Origin: BA4 sp044376575
GTDB lineage: Bacteria; Bacteroidota; Bacteroidia; CAIKAF01
Reading direction: 5' to 3'
Length of the DNA: 64,000 nucleotides
Assembly (NCBI GenBank): GCA_044376575.1
Contig: JBILKR010000006.1
Span: forward strand, 44,946-108,945
Notes under the pieces: generated by a model
What the model was told of the DNA's origin: nothing
Databases searched by the model: none
What the model saw: the letters and a program-made list of their open reading frames with translations, nothing else
Made by a program: the position numbers and the translations under genes
Part shown: positions 53,848-63,239 of the stretch, piece by piece
Numbering within the stretch: the first letter of the stretch is position 1
Layout of the letters: each line of letters opens with the position of its first letter

Positions 53848-55185
53848 TTGGACGACGATCCCTATCCCGCAAACCTGTCAACAACATCAATTGTTGCTTT
53901 TGACACGCAAGAAATGATATATACTCTTCTTGCCATTGTTATTCTTTTAATTTGTTCAGGATTAATTTCTGCATCTGAAGTTGCTTTTTTTTCGTTGCGA
54001 CAAAAAAATATTGATGCAATTGAACGCTCTTCTTTAAAGAAAGTTATTCAGCGATTACTTAATCATCCTAAGAAATTACTGGCTACCATTCTCATTGCCA
54101 ATAACACGGTGAATATTTCCATCGTTATTATTTCCGGTAAACTGATTACTGATTTATTCACTGTTTTCCCAACACCACTTTGGCTACAAACTATTATTCA
54201 GGTGGTGCTCGTTACTTTTGTTATTTTACTTTTTGGCGAAGTAATTCCGAAAGTTTTTTCAACATATTATCCCATGCGCATTGCCCAAACCATGGCATCG
54301 CCAATGCATTATATGAATATCATTTTTTCATGGCTGAGTTATCCGCTTTTATTATTTGGGAAACTGCTGGATAAATTATTTAAAAGGAAATATTCATCCC
54401 TCTCTTCTGAAGAATTAAATACAGTAATTGACTTAACAAACGATAAAAACGTTAATGAAGAAGAAAAGAAAATATGGAAAGGTGTGGTTGAATTCGGTAC
54501 TATTTCTGTAAAAGAAACCATGCGACCACGAACAGATGTAATGGCGATTGAATTCACAACTCCATATCCTGAAGTGCTTGCTTTTATTTTGAATGCCGGC
54601 TATTCAAGAATTCCTGTCTATAAAGAAAATTTTGATCAGATTTCAGGCGTTTTATATATCAAAGATTTACTTCCTCATCTTGGAGAAAAAGATGATTTTG
54701 AATGGCAACAATTGATTCGCGCCCCATTCTATGTTCCGGAAAATAAAATGATTGATGACCTGCTAAAAGAATTTCAGACCAAAAAAATGCACATGGCCAT
54801 TGTAGTTGATGAATATGGCGGAAGTTCGGGCATTGTTACGCTTGAAGATGTGATTGAAGAAATTGTAGGTGAAATCAACGATGAATTTGATGACGAAGAT
54901 ATAATCTACTCAAAACTGGATAATGAAAATTATGTTTTTGAAGGCAAAACAACATTGATTAATCTTTGCCGGATCATTGATCTTTCATACGAAGATATTG
55001 AATCATTCGCAGGCGATGCTGATACTATTGCCGGACTCATTTTACAAATCAACGGAACATTACCTGAGCGCAATCAGGAATTCACAATCAATCAAATTGT
55101 TTTTAAAATAGAAGCTGTTGACAGAAGAAGAATAAAAAGAGTAAAAGTTACTTTGCAGAAAAAGGTAGAACCAAATGAAAACTAA
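53848..55185 (+). CDS. gldE: Gliding motility-associated CBS/CNNM-domain membrane protein GldE
   Basis: This 445-residue protein has a CNNM (DUF21) membrane domain of about four helices (ISASEVAFFSL, LFGEVIPKVFSTYYPMRIA), two CBS domains (MRPRTDVMAIEF, PVYKENFDQISGVLYIKDLLPHL and MHMAIVVDEYGGSSGIVTLEDVIEEIVGEINDEFDDED) and a CorC/HlyC domain. The start is a TTG; the resulting N-terminus MDDDPYP resembles the start I recall for GldE, so I keep it over the ATG at 53914. GldE is needed for gliding in Flavobacterium, and is a relative of magnesium-linked transporters. gldD overlaps by 11 bases. Confidence 0.88.
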   Translation: MDDDPYPANLSTTSIVAFDTQEMIYTLLAIVILLICSGLISASEVAFFSLRQKNIDAIERSSLKKVIQRLLNHPKKLLATILIANNTVNISIVIISGKLITDLFTVFPTPLWLQTIIQVVLVTFVILLFGEVIPKVFSTYYPMRIAQTMASPMHYMNIIFSWLSYPLLLFGKLLDKLFKRKYSSLSSEELNTVIDLTNDKNVNEEEKKIWKGVVEFGTISVKETMRPRTDVMAIEFTTPYPEVLAFILNAGYSRIPVYKENFDQISGVLYIKDLLPHLGEKDDFEWQQLIRAPFYVPENKMIDDLLKEFQTKKMHMAIVVDEYGGSSGIVTLEDVIEEIVGEINDEFDDEDIIYSKLDNENYVFEGKTTLINLCRIIDLSYEDIESFAGDADTIAGLILQINGTLPERNQEFTINQIVFKIEAVDRRRIKRVKVTLQKKVEPNEN

Positions 55186-55750
55186 CATCACTTTTATTAT
55201 TATTTGTAGTATTCTGTTTTCGTGCAGTACAGAAAATTTTACTCCCAAGCCGAGTGGATATATTCGGTTAGATGTTCCGGAAGCAACGTATCAAAAATAC
55301 GATACTACATGCCCCTATCAGTTTGAATATTCCAAACATGCTACTATACAACCTTTTCAGCGTAGCAATGAAAATATACCTTGCTGGTTTGATATTCATT
55401 ACAGTAAATTTAAAGCCACCATTCATTGCAGTTATGATCCCGTTAATGGTAATTTAAAACAATACATTGACGATGCCTATGCATTGGTGTATAAGCATGC
55501 AGTAAAGTCTTCCGGAATTCAAGAATCAATGATTATTGATACTTCTTATCACGTTTTCGGGACCTTATACAATCTGGAAGGAGATCCTGCAACCCCCTAC
55601 CAATTCTATCTTACCGACAGCAGTAAGCATTTTTTCAGGGCAGCATTGTATTTTGATTATAAACCCAATTATGATTCGCTGCAACCCATTTTAGATTTTC
55701 TGAAAAAAGATATGGACCAGATGATATCAACATTTCAGTGGAAGAGATAA
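55175..55750 (+). CDS. gldD: Gliding motility lipoprotein GldD
   Basis: This 191-residue protein has a lipoprotein signal (MKTNITFIIICSILFSCS, Cys17) followed by the GldD opening PKPSGYIRLDVPEATYQKYD, then CPYQFEYSKHA, CWFDIHYSKFKATIHCSY, LYNLEGDPATPYQFYLTD and SKHFFRAALYFDYKPNYDS. The gene overlaps the gldE stop by 11 bases. GldD is required for gliding motility and possibly for type IX secretion. Confidence 0.92.
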   Translation: MKTNITFIIICSILFSCSTENFTPKPSGYIRLDVPEATYQKYDTTCPYQFEYSKHATIQPFQRSNENIPCWFDIHYSKFKATIHCSYDPVNGNLKQYIDDAYALVYKHAVKSSGIQESMIIDTSYHVFGTLYNLEGDPATPYQFYLTDSSKHFFRAALYFDYKPNYDSLQPILDFLKKDMDQMISTFQWKR

Positions 55751-55807
55751 AACAATAAAAGAGAATTCAATTTAGTTTCCTATTTTTATCATATAATAAT
55801 TACATCC

Positions 55808-56494
55808 ATGAAAAATTTAATTTTAATCATTTCATTAAGTTTAATTTCAGTTTTCTCTTATGCACAGTTTGAAGGTGAGATTAAATACAGCATTCAGATT
55901 ACAGGCGATAAGCAAATTGAAGAACAAAAATCATTTTTACCTACGCATTACCGTATGATATTTAAACAAGGAAATTCAAAATTTATTCAGGAAGGAGGAA
56001 TGATGGCTGCAATGATGGGAGACATCATCAATATGAATGACGGGAAAACCTATTTTGTAAATCACATGATGAAAACTGTAAATTCATTTACTCCTGAAAG
56101 TATGAATACCGGTTCAATAGAAAAACCAACCATTGTAAAAGAAAAAGAAACCGTAACTATATTAGGGTATAAATGTCAGAAATATAAAATCATTACCAAT
56201 CCCGGAAAAAAAGAAGAAACGGCAATGTTTATCTGGGCAAGTAAAGACCTAAAACCGGCATCGCAAAAGAGCAGTAAGTTTGGCGCAGGACAATATTCTT
56301 TTGAAGGAGTAGATGGAATGGCATTAAAAATGGAATTGAATATGTCAGGACAAGGTATAAATATGCAAATGATAATGACTGCTGTGAATGTTTCTACAAC
56401 TGCACCTGCAGATGCTGAATTTGAATTACCTTCTGATTACGAGAAACAAGAAGGTCTTCCTGAAATGCTTAAAATGATGCAAGGAAATAAATAA
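55808..56494 (+). CDS. DUF4412 exported protein
   Basis: This 228-residue protein has a signal peptide ending YAQ (about residue 21), then FEGEIKYSIQITGDKQ, HYRMIFKQGNSKFI and the DUF4412 features VNHMMKTVNSF and VTILGYKCQKYKIIT, and MFIWASKDL near the middle. It is very methionine-rich (MMAAMMGDIINMND, MKMELNMSGQ), which may suit copper binding or be a quirk of the family. Function is unknown. It ends directly against the convergent methyltransferase gene with no spacer. Confidence 0.75.
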   Translation: MKNLILIISLSLISVFSYAQFEGEIKYSIQITGDKQIEEQKSFLPTHYRMIFKQGNSKFIQEGGMMAAMMGDIINMNDGKTYFVNHMMKTVNSFTPESMNTGSIEKPTIVKEKETVTILGYKCQKYKIITNPGKKEETAMFIWASKDLKPASQKSSKFGAGQYSFEGVDGMALKMELNMSGQGINMQMIMTAVNVSTTAPADAEFELPSDYEKQEGLPEMLKMMQGNK

Positions 56495-57859
56495 TTATTT
56501 CTTCCAATCCATTCGAATACGTAAATGAGGCGGCAGGTAATTATTTACCCTGCCGCTTATATTTTTTATCCAACCCAACGCATGATCTTCATAACAAATC
56601 AACACGAATCCGGAAGGTGTACCTGAAGGAACAACAAAAACTTCTTTTGATAAAAAACGTAATGCATCTTCACGGTCAACATTCAACCGGGGAATGGCAA
56701 TCAAAGTTTGTAATGACAAAGCCAAGGCATGAGAGGGAATAAGGTCTTTACCCTTTTTTTCTCCTACATTAATTCCGGCCTGAACCACACGCAATGCATA
56801 CATGGCATGCACCAACTCTTCAAAATAATTTTCAGGAAAAATAATGGTTTGCCCCTTTCCTGTATCTAATAAACATCGTCCTTCTACAATATTTATCATT
56901 CCGTTCCATTCGGATGATTTTATTCTTGAGAGCGATGATTTTTTTATTCTTTGTTTTTGTAAATCTGAGTTGTCTGTTTTCTTAAATACCATCAGAAAAA
57001 AACCTTCTCCTTTCATACGATGAGGATAAAACCGATAGGCAAAACCTTCTTCTTTCTCCTCAACTACATTCCAATCATTATGAAAATGAATTCTCACCGG
57101 CTCAAATCCCTTGCTTTTTATCCATTCAATGTGATGTTCATTTTCAATTGGATGATAAGTGCAAGTGCTGTATATCAAATATCCATTTTCTTTTACCACT
57201 TCAACAGCAGATTCAAGGATGCGGTGTTGTCGCTGAGAGCAATGCATACCACTGTCTTCTGTCCACTGATCAATTGCGGCAGCGTCTTTTCTGAATAAAC
57301 CTTCACCCGAACAGGGGGCGTCAACCAAAACAGCATCAAATTCGATACCGACAGATAAAAAATCTTCCGGATCGTTGGTGGTAATAATTACATTATCATA
57401 ACCCCATTTGGTGATATTATCTTGTAATGCACCAACGCGTGAACGAATTACTTCATTGCTTACCAGCAAACCTTCTCCGTTCAAATAAGAAGCTATCAAT
57501 GTTGATTTTCCTCCGGGCGACGCACACAAATCCAACACAGAAATTTCCCTGTCATTATCAAACAACTGTCGTAACACAACATCAATACTCATGGAACTCG
57601 CTTCCTGCACATAATATGCTCCAGAATGAAAAATCGGATCTAACGTAAATGATGGTCTTTCCGAAAGGTAACGACCTTCTTTGCACCAAGGCACCTGTTC
57701 GGCGCTCTGCCAAGCATGAGCAGAATTAAAATTAAATTTTACGGGATGAAGTCGAACGCTAACAGGAGCGGGCGATTGCAAAGAATGAAAGAAAGCATCT
57801 GCTTCTTCTTTCAATAGAGAAGTGATTCGCTGTTGAAACGACTCAGGAAATTTATTCAT
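56495..57859 (-). CDS. RsmF/NOP2-Sun-type RNA (cytosine-5) methyltransferase
   Basis: This 454-residue protein has the NOL1/NOP2/Sun layout: an N-terminal RNA-binding domain, SAM motif I in DLCASPGGKSTLIASYLN, DAPCSGEGLFRKD (motif IV with Cys) and YSTCTYHPIENEHHIEW (motif VI with the nucleophilic Cys). A C-terminal RsmF/PUA-like part (about 300-454) includes VVPSGTPSGFVLICYEDHALGW. It should methylate a cytosine in 16S rRNA, with the exact site uncertain. It follows rlmB with an eight-base overlap on the same strand. Confidence 0.9.
   Translation of the reverse strand: MNKFPESFQQRITSLLKEEADAFFHSLQSPAPVSVRLHPVKFNFNSAHAWQSAEQVPWCKEGRYLSERPSFTLDPIFHSGAYYVQEASSMSIDVVLRQLFDNDREISVLDLCASPGGKSTLIASYLNGEGLLVSNEVIRSRVGALQDNITKWGYDNVIITTNDPEDFLSVGIEFDAVLVDAPCSGEGLFRKDAAAIDQWTEDSGMHCSQRQHRILESAVEVVKENGYLIYSTCTYHPIENEHHIEWIKSKGFEPVRIHFHNDWNVVEEKEEGFAYRFYPHRMKGEGFFLMVFKKTDNSDLQKQRIKKSSLSRIKSSEWNGMINIVEGRCLLDTGKGQTIIFPENYFEELVHAMYALRVVQAGINVGEKKGKDLIPSHALALSLQTLIAIPRLNVDREDALRFLSKEVFVVPSGTPSGFVLICYEDHALGWIKNISGRVNNYLPPHLRIRMDWKK
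56530..56569 (+). terminator. Possible terminator hairpin within the 3' end of the convergent gene
   Basis: A GC-rich eight-base stem (GCGGCAGG / CCTGCCGC) followed by TTATATTTTTT lies just past the stop codon of the DUF4412 gene on the plus strand, inside the coding end of the methyltransferase gene on the minus strand. The T tract is interrupted, so the call is moderate. Confidence 0.45.
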
Positions 57860-58619
57860 TCAATCCTCGTTGTCTTACCGCTTCGTATAATACAATTCCT
57901 GTAGCCACGGAAACATTTAATGAATCGAGATCAGCAAGAATCGGAATGCGCACACGCTCATCGGATAAACGTAATATATCTTTGGCGATACCTTCATCTT
58001 CCGATCCCATCACTAAAGCAACAGGTCCCTGAAAGTCGGCATCGAAATGATTGATTTTACCTTTTTCAGTGACACTGATCAAACGAATACCCGCATCTTT
58101 CAAATAGGTCAATGTTTCGTATAAATGATGTACCCGACAAACCGGAATATGATGTAGTGCACCTGCTGAAGTTTTTATCGCATCCTCATTCACCATCGCC
58201 GATTCACGCGAAGGAATAACAATGGCATGTGCACCGGCACAAAACGCAGTACGGGCAATAGCGCCAAGGTTACGCACATCTGTAATGCGATCCAGCACAA
58301 CAATCAACGGACTGATTCCCTGTTCAAAAAGGAAAGGAACAATATCATCAATCTGCTGATATTCGATGGCAGGCATAAATGCTATTACTCCCTGATGTGG
58401 AGCATTTGTTATCTTATTGAGTTTTTCAAGCGGCACATCCTGTCGAACTACCTGATGCTTGCGCATTAATGAAAACAACTCATCAATCTGTAGCCCTTTT
58501 TTGATTAATACCTTATCAGGAATTTTACCTGAACGTAATGCTTCCATCACCGGATGAATTCCATATACAATGCCTTCGACTTTTTTTCGTGGACGATAAT
58601 TCTTTTTTTCTGATTGCAT
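57852..58619 (-). CDS. rlmB: 23S rRNA (guanosine-2'-O)-methyltransferase RlmB
   Basis: This 255-residue SpoU-family enzyme has an L30e-like N-terminal substrate-binding domain (VYGIHPVMEALRSGK) and a trefoil-knot SAM domain with VVLDRITDVRNLGAIARTA, ALVMGSEDEGIAKDIL and VRIPILADLDSLNVSVATGI. E. coli RlmB methylates G2251 in the ribosomal peptidyl loop. The stop overlaps the start of the downstream m5C methyltransferase gene by eight bases. Confidence 0.93.
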   Translation of the reverse strand: MQSEKKNYRPRKKVEGIVYGIHPVMEALRSGKIPDKVLIKKGLQIDELFSLMRKHQVVRQDVPLEKLNKITNAPHQGVIAFMPAIEYQQIDDIVPFLFEQGISPLIVVLDRITDVRNLGAIARTAFCAGAHAIVIPSRESAMVNEDAIKTSAGALHHIPVCRVHHLYETLTYLKDAGIRLISVTEKGKINHFDADFQGPVALVMGSEDEGIAKDILRLSDERVRIPILADLDSLNVSVATGIVLYEAVRQRGLNE

Positions 58620-58662
58620 AGGATAAAGGTATAAATAAAAAAGGCGGTATCAATGTTTTGCC

Positions 58663-58670
58663 TACTTTTG
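58663..58670 (+). promoter_or_regulatory. Possible -7 element for the RsmB-like gene
   Basis: TACTTTTG fits TAnnTTTG, 19 bases before the TTG start at 58690 and 52 bases before the ATG at 58723. No matching TTTG lies at the expected upstream distance. Confidence 0.4.
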
Positions 58671-58689
58671 CGGACATAACAATTCGCCA

Positions 58690-59880
58690 TTGACAACACC
58701 ACAACTTCAACTTCTTTCTTTTATGCTGAAAGATATTTTTCAGCAGGGATACCATGCCGATCAGGTAATGTTTCGGGCTTTTAAACGATTTGAAGTAAGC
58801 CGTGATGACCGTAAATTTCTATCTACATCCGTTTATGATATTATAAGACATTGGCGACTCATTCTACATATCAACAATGAAAACGGATCATTGGACGAAG
58901 TAAATCTGCATCGAATTATTGGAATATATTGCAAACTCAAACATGAAAAACTTCCTCCAGGAAAAGCATTTGATAAAGTTCGGGGAGAAAATATTGAAGG
59001 GAAAGCAAAACAAGCATTGTTATCTCCCGAAATAAAATCCTTACTTCCTCAATGGTTGTATGAAAGAGGGATAAAAGAAATCGGGGAATCATTTCATGAA
59101 ATGATGGAAGCACTAAACGAACCTGCTCCGGTTTTTATTCGAACGAATACATTAAAAATATCAGTTGACGAACTCATCGAAGCTTTGTATCATGAAGGAT
59201 TAAACATCCAACCTACAAGTCAACCGGAAGCCATACATGTGTTAGATGCGGGCAAGCTTTTCAAATCAAAGGCATATTATGACGGATGGTTTGAAGTACA
59301 GGATATACATTCGCAACTCATCAGCAGAATGATTCATCCACAACCCGGACAACGCATCATAGATGGATGTGCAGGCGCCGGTGGAAAATCATTACATCTG
59401 GCTGCATTAATGAAAAATAAAGGGAAAATTATTGCGCTTGATACTCAGCAAAAAAAACTGGATGAATTATCACGAAGGGCAAAAAAAGCAGGAGCAGATA
59501 TTATTGAAACACGAGCGATTGAAAGTAAAAAGAGTTTGAAGCGACTGGAGCAATCTGCCGACATCGTTTTGATTGATGCCCCGTGCAGCGGAACAGGCGT
59601 ATTACGAAGGAATCCGGATATCAGATGGTTTTTAGATGAAGAAGAAATTGAGAAACTAATACTTATTCAAGCAGAGTTATTGCAAGATTATGCCATGTGT
59701 GTAAAACCCGGAGGCAAATTGATATACGTTACATGCAGTATTCTACCTTCAGAGAATGAAAAACAAACGATCGAATTTATCACTACACATCCTGAATTTA
59801 CAATCACACAAGAAAAACGACTCAACTGCGAATCCAATGGTGGAGATGGTTTTTATTTCTGTGAAATGACAAAAAAATAA
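58690..59880 (+). CDS. RsmB-type RNA (cytosine-5) methyltransferase
   Basis: This protein of 396 residues (385 from the ATG at 58723) has an N-terminal helical NusB-like region (about 10-110) and a C-terminal methyltransferase: GWFEVQDIHSQLIS, IIDGCAGAGGKSLHLAALM (SAM motif I), DIVLIDAPCSGTGVLRRNPD (motif IV) and YVTCSILPSENEKQ (nucleophile). It is a second m5C methyltransferase, divergent from rlmB. The start codon (TTG or the downstream ATG) is not settled. The stop is four bases from the convergent acs stop. Confidence 0.9.
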   Translation: MTTPQLQLLSFMLKDIFQQGYHADQVMFRAFKRFEVSRDDRKFLSTSVYDIIRHWRLILHINNENGSLDEVNLHRIIGIYCKLKHEKLPPGKAFDKVRGENIEGKAKQALLSPEIKSLLPQWLYERGIKEIGESFHEMMEALNEPAPVFIRTNTLKISVDELIEALYHEGLNIQPTSQPEAIHVLDAGKLFKSKAYYDGWFEVQDIHSQLISRMIHPQPGQRIIDGCAGAGGKSLHLAALMKNKGKIIALDTQQKKLDELSRRAKKAGADIIETRAIESKKSLKRLEQSADIVLIDAPCSGTGVLRRNPDIRWFLDEEEIEKLILIQAELLQDYAMCVKPGGKLIYVTCSILPSENEKQTIEFITTHPEFTITQEKRLNCESNGGDGFYFCEMTKK

Positions 59881-59884
59881 CTGA

Positions 59885-61792
59885 TTATTTCCTCCCCTGT
59901 TTGATTACTTCAATTAAATGAGGATCAAGTAATGTTGTTGTATCTCCCAATGAAGAATCATCTCCCTCTGCAATTTTTCGCAACATTCTTCGCATAATTT
60001 TCCCACTGCGTGTTTTAGGCAACCCAGGAACAAACTGAATTTTATCGGGCTTGGCAATCGGACCAATCACTTTTGATACCGTTTGTAGAATTTCTTTTTT
60101 AGTCTGTTCGTCATCATTGACTTGTCCCTGATATATAATAAATGCATAAATGCCTTGTCCTTTAATATCATGCGGATATCCCACCACAGCACTTTCAATA
60201 ACAGATGGATGCGTGTTAATTGCATTTTCCACTTCAGCTGTACCAATCCGGTGACCACTCACATTTAACACATCATCAATTCTTCCGGTAATGCGATAGT
60301 TTCCTGCTTCATCACGATAACATCCGTCGCCTGTAAAATATTTCTGAGGAAAAGCAGAAAAATAAGTTTGACGGCAACGCTCGTGATCATTGTAAGTGGT
60401 ACGTATCATGCCCGGCCAGGGGAATTTAATGCATAACATGCCTTGTTGATATGGTTCATGAATTTCATTTCCATGTTCATCTAGTAAACAAGGCTGTACA
60501 CCTGGCAAAGGAAGCGTTGCAAAAGATGGCTTAGCAGGTGTTACATCTGCAAGATTAGAAATCAAGATACCACCGGTTTCGGTTTGCCACCAGGTATCTA
60601 CAATTGCACAGCTTCCTTTCCCCACATGGTGATGAAACCATTGCCATGCTTCCTCATTGATGGGCTCTCCAACAGATCCAAGCACACGCAGAGACGACAG
60701 GTTTTTTCCCTCCAGCGGAGAAGTTCCAAAAGCCATTAAACTTCGAATGGCCGTAGGTGAAGTATATAAAATACTGGCCTTGTGTTTTTCAACAATTTCC
60801 CAGTAGCGGCCAGCATCCGGCCAGGTAGGAATACCTTCAAACATAAGTGTTGTAGCTCCTGCAGATAACGGACCATAAACCATATAAGAGTGGCCTGTAA
60901 TCCAACCAATATCGGCAGTACAGAAATGAATATCTCCGGGTTGGTATTGAAATACATTCAGAAAAGTATAGTTTGCCCATATCATGTATCCGGCTGTAGT
61001 ATGTGCAACTCCTTTAGGTTTACCTGTAGAGCCTGAGGTGTAGAGAATAAAAAGCAAATCTTCTGAATCCATGGATTCAGAAGGGAAAAATACATTTTCA
61101 GTTTTTTTCATTTCATCGTGCCACCATATATCTCTTCCACTCTGCATGACAATTGATTCTTGCGTACGTTGTACTACTAATACTTTTTTAATGTGATGAA
61201 TGTTCCTTATGGCTTCGTCCACAACGCTTTTAATAGCAATAGATTTTTCACCCCGATATGCACCATCGCTTGTGATAATAAAAGTTGCGCCTGCATCTTC
61301 TATTCGATCTGCTATGGCTTGTGCTGAAAACCCTCCGAATACAACAGAATGTATCGCTCCCAGGCGGGCACAGGCCAATAGTGAAATAGCTAGCTCCGGA
61401 ATCATGCCCATGTAAATAATTACCCGATCACCTTTTTTTACTCCATTATTTTTTAATGCCTGAGCACACTGCATTACCCTTTGATGTAATTGATGATAGG
61501 TAATATTTTGAGCAGGCTCATTTGGGTTATTGGACTCCCAGATGATGGCCGGTTTATTAGCATTCTGTTCCAGGTGACGGTCTAAACAATTGTCTGTAAT
61601 ATTGAGTGAAGCGCCAGCGAACCATTGAATATTAGGTTCATCAAAATTCCATTTTAATACCGAGTTCCATTTTTTCTTCCATACAAAATGCGAGGCAATG
61701 TCTTCCCAAAATGCTTCAGGTTGATCAACGCTTTTTTTATATGCCTTTTTATAGGCTTCAAGCGAATGAAGTTGATAGGGAATATTATCCAT
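59885..61792 (-). CDS. acs: Acetyl-CoA synthetase
   Basis: This 635-residue ANL-family enzyme converts acetate to acetyl-CoA. Motifs include WFAGASLNITDNCLDRHLEQ, the P-loop YTSGSTGKPKGVAHTTAGYM, IGWITGHSYMVYGPLS, DTWWQTETGG, the hinge TGRIDDVLNVSGHRIGTAEVE and the acetylation-site Lys in TRSGKIMRRMLRKIAEGD. The length matches bacterial AcsA. It supports acetate use or recycling. No pta-ackA genes are nearby. Confidence 0.96.
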   Translation of the reverse strand: MDNIPYQLHSLEAYKKAYKKSVDQPEAFWEDIASHFVWKKKWNSVLKWNFDEPNIQWFAGASLNITDNCLDRHLEQNANKPAIIWESNNPNEPAQNITYHQLHQRVMQCAQALKNNGVKKGDRVIIYMGMIPELAISLLACARLGAIHSVVFGGFSAQAIADRIEDAGATFIITSDGAYRGEKSIAIKSVVDEAIRNIHHIKKVLVVQRTQESIVMQSGRDIWWHDEMKKTENVFFPSESMDSEDLLFILYTSGSTGKPKGVAHTTAGYMIWANYTFLNVFQYQPGDIHFCTADIGWITGHSYMVYGPLSAGATTLMFEGIPTWPDAGRYWEIVEKHKASILYTSPTAIRSLMAFGTSPLEGKNLSSLRVLGSVGEPINEEAWQWFHHHVGKGSCAIVDTWWQTETGGILISNLADVTPAKPSFATLPLPGVQPCLLDEHGNEIHEPYQQGMLCIKFPWPGMIRTTYNDHERCRQTYFSAFPQKYFTGDGCYRDEAGNYRITGRIDDVLNVSGHRIGTAEVENAINTHPSVIESAVVGYPHDIKGQGIYAFIIYQGQVNDDEQTKKEILQTVSKVIGPIAKPDKIQFVPGLPKTRSGKIMRRMLRKIAEGDDSSLGDTTTLLDPHLIEVIKQGRK

Positions 61793-61861
61793 GAGAAAAT
61801 TTGTTGCTGTATAAAGATAAAATAAGAAATTTTTAATTGATTGATTTCTTATTGAATATAT

Positions 61862-62149
61862 CTATTTACTTCGCTTCGATATTCCATTTCTGGAAATGGT
61901 TCTTTGGCGACTACATTTAAACCGGGATACCCCTTCAGGCCTCTTGGCTTCATGTTTAATGGATTGTTGATGCGCTCTTCTTCTCCATCTTTTCCACGAA
62001 GAAGGCTTAAGTTCTCGTTGCATCAGGCGAATCACTTCCTGCTCTGATAATCCGAACTGAAATTCAATAGCGCTAAATGGTGTACGATCTTCCCACGCCA
62101 TTTCAATGATACGATCAATATCTTGTTCACTCAGCTCTTGCTTTTTCAT
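61862..62149 (-). CDS. DUF2805 (TIGR03643) small protein
   Basis: This 95-residue protein carries the DUF2805 signature: IIEMAWEDRTPFSAIEFQFG, LSEQEVIRLMQRELKPSSWKRWRRR and a KH-containing basic tail. Function is not known; the helix-turn-helix-like first half and basic second half suggest nucleic-acid binding. It lies 69 bases upstream of acs and is divergent from the exonuclease gene. Confidence 0.85.
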   Translation of the reverse strand: MKKQELSEQDIDRIIEMAWEDRTPFSAIEFQFGLSEQEVIRLMQRELKPSSWKRWRRRAHQQSIKHEAKRPEGVSRFKCSRQRTISRNGISKRSK

Positions 62150-62204
62150 TCGGTAAACATTCGTATTATATTTAACAATATTTCATCTTGCTTGTTTAAA
62201 TGAT

Positions 62205-63239
62205 ATGCCCATTAATGATGCTTTAATTGTATTTACTGAGAAAGGAATGTACTGTCCGCAGGCAGACGTTTATATTGATCCATGGAGAAGTGTACATAAA
62301 GCCATTATTACCCATGGGCATTCAGATCACGCCAGGAGCGGATCTTCACATTATTTATGTCATCATCAGTCCATCCCTATTCTTCAGCGAAGGCTTGGCC
62401 AGCATTCATATCAGGGAGTTGCATACAACGAAAAAATAAAAATCAACGATGTCGTAATTTCTTTTCATCCGGCTGGACATGTGCTAGGGTCTTCTCAAAT
62501 CCGCATTGAACACAAAGGGAAAGTATTTGTGGTTTCAGGAGATTATAAAACTGAATTCGATGGAATCTCTACTGCATTTGAGCCGGTTTCTTGCCATACA
62601 TTTATCACAGAATCAACATTTGGATTACCTTTTTTTCAGTGGAAACCACAGTCTGAAATTTTCAAATCGATTACATCGTGGTGGATGAAAAATAAATCAA
62701 TGGGAATTACGTCGGTACTGTTTGCCTATTCGCTGGGCAAGGCTCAACGAATTATTCAACATTTAGAAGAGAGCATCGGCCCAATCATTGTGCATGGTTC
62801 CGTACATACGATGAACGAAGCCTATCAGGAAGCAGGAATACCTATGAAAAAAACATATCGTGTTTCTGATGTTCAGGATCCAGACATGTTTAAAGGTGCT
62901 ATGGTAATTGCACCTTCATCCGCAGAAAATACACCTTGGATGAAACGATTCAACCCTTATGCAACAGCTATTGCCAGTGGATGGATGGCCATGCGCGGTG
63001 CAAGAAGATGGCAAGCGGCCGATGCAGGATTTGTATTAAGTGATCATGCGGACTGGAAAGGATTAAATGTTGCTGTTAAATCTACGGGTGCAGAAGAGGT
63101 GCTTGTGACTCATGGATACTCAGATTCATTCAGCAAGTGGTTAAACGAACAGGGAATTAGTGCACGACCGGTTCAAACAGTATTCAAAGGCGAAACAATA
63201 AAAGAGCAAGCAGAAACTGATGAAACACAAAACAGATGA
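62205..63239 (+). CDS. Ligase-associated DNA exonuclease (metallo-beta-lactamase fold)
   Basis: This 344-residue protein has the HGHSDHARSGS metal-binding motif (HxHxDH), FHPAGHVLGSSQIRIEH, VSGDYKTEFDG, and a beta-CASP-like region ending VLSDHADWKGL and THGYSDSFSKWL. It resembles the Exo enzymes of a bacterial repair cluster in which an MBL nuclease is encoded next to an ATP-dependent ligase, an Lhr-Core helicase and a metallophosphoesterase. The stop overlaps the ligase ATG by four bases. The partner helicase, if present, would lie right of the window. Confidence 0.92.
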   Translation: MPINDALIVFTEKGMYCPQADVYIDPWRSVHKAIITHGHSDHARSGSSHYLCHHQSIPILQRRLGQHSYQGVAYNEKIKINDVVISFHPAGHVLGSSQIRIEHKGKVFVVSGDYKTEFDGISTAFEPVSCHTFITESTFGLPFFQWKPQSEIFKSITSWWMKNKSMGITSVLFAYSLGKAQRIIQHLEESIGPIIVHGSVHTMNEAYQEAGIPMKKTYRVSDVQDPDMFKGAMVIAPSSAENTPWMKRFNPYATAIASGWMAMRGARRWQAADAGFVLSDHADWKGLNVAVKSTGAEEVLVTHGYSDSFSKWLNEQGISARPVQTVFKGETIKEQAETDETQNR

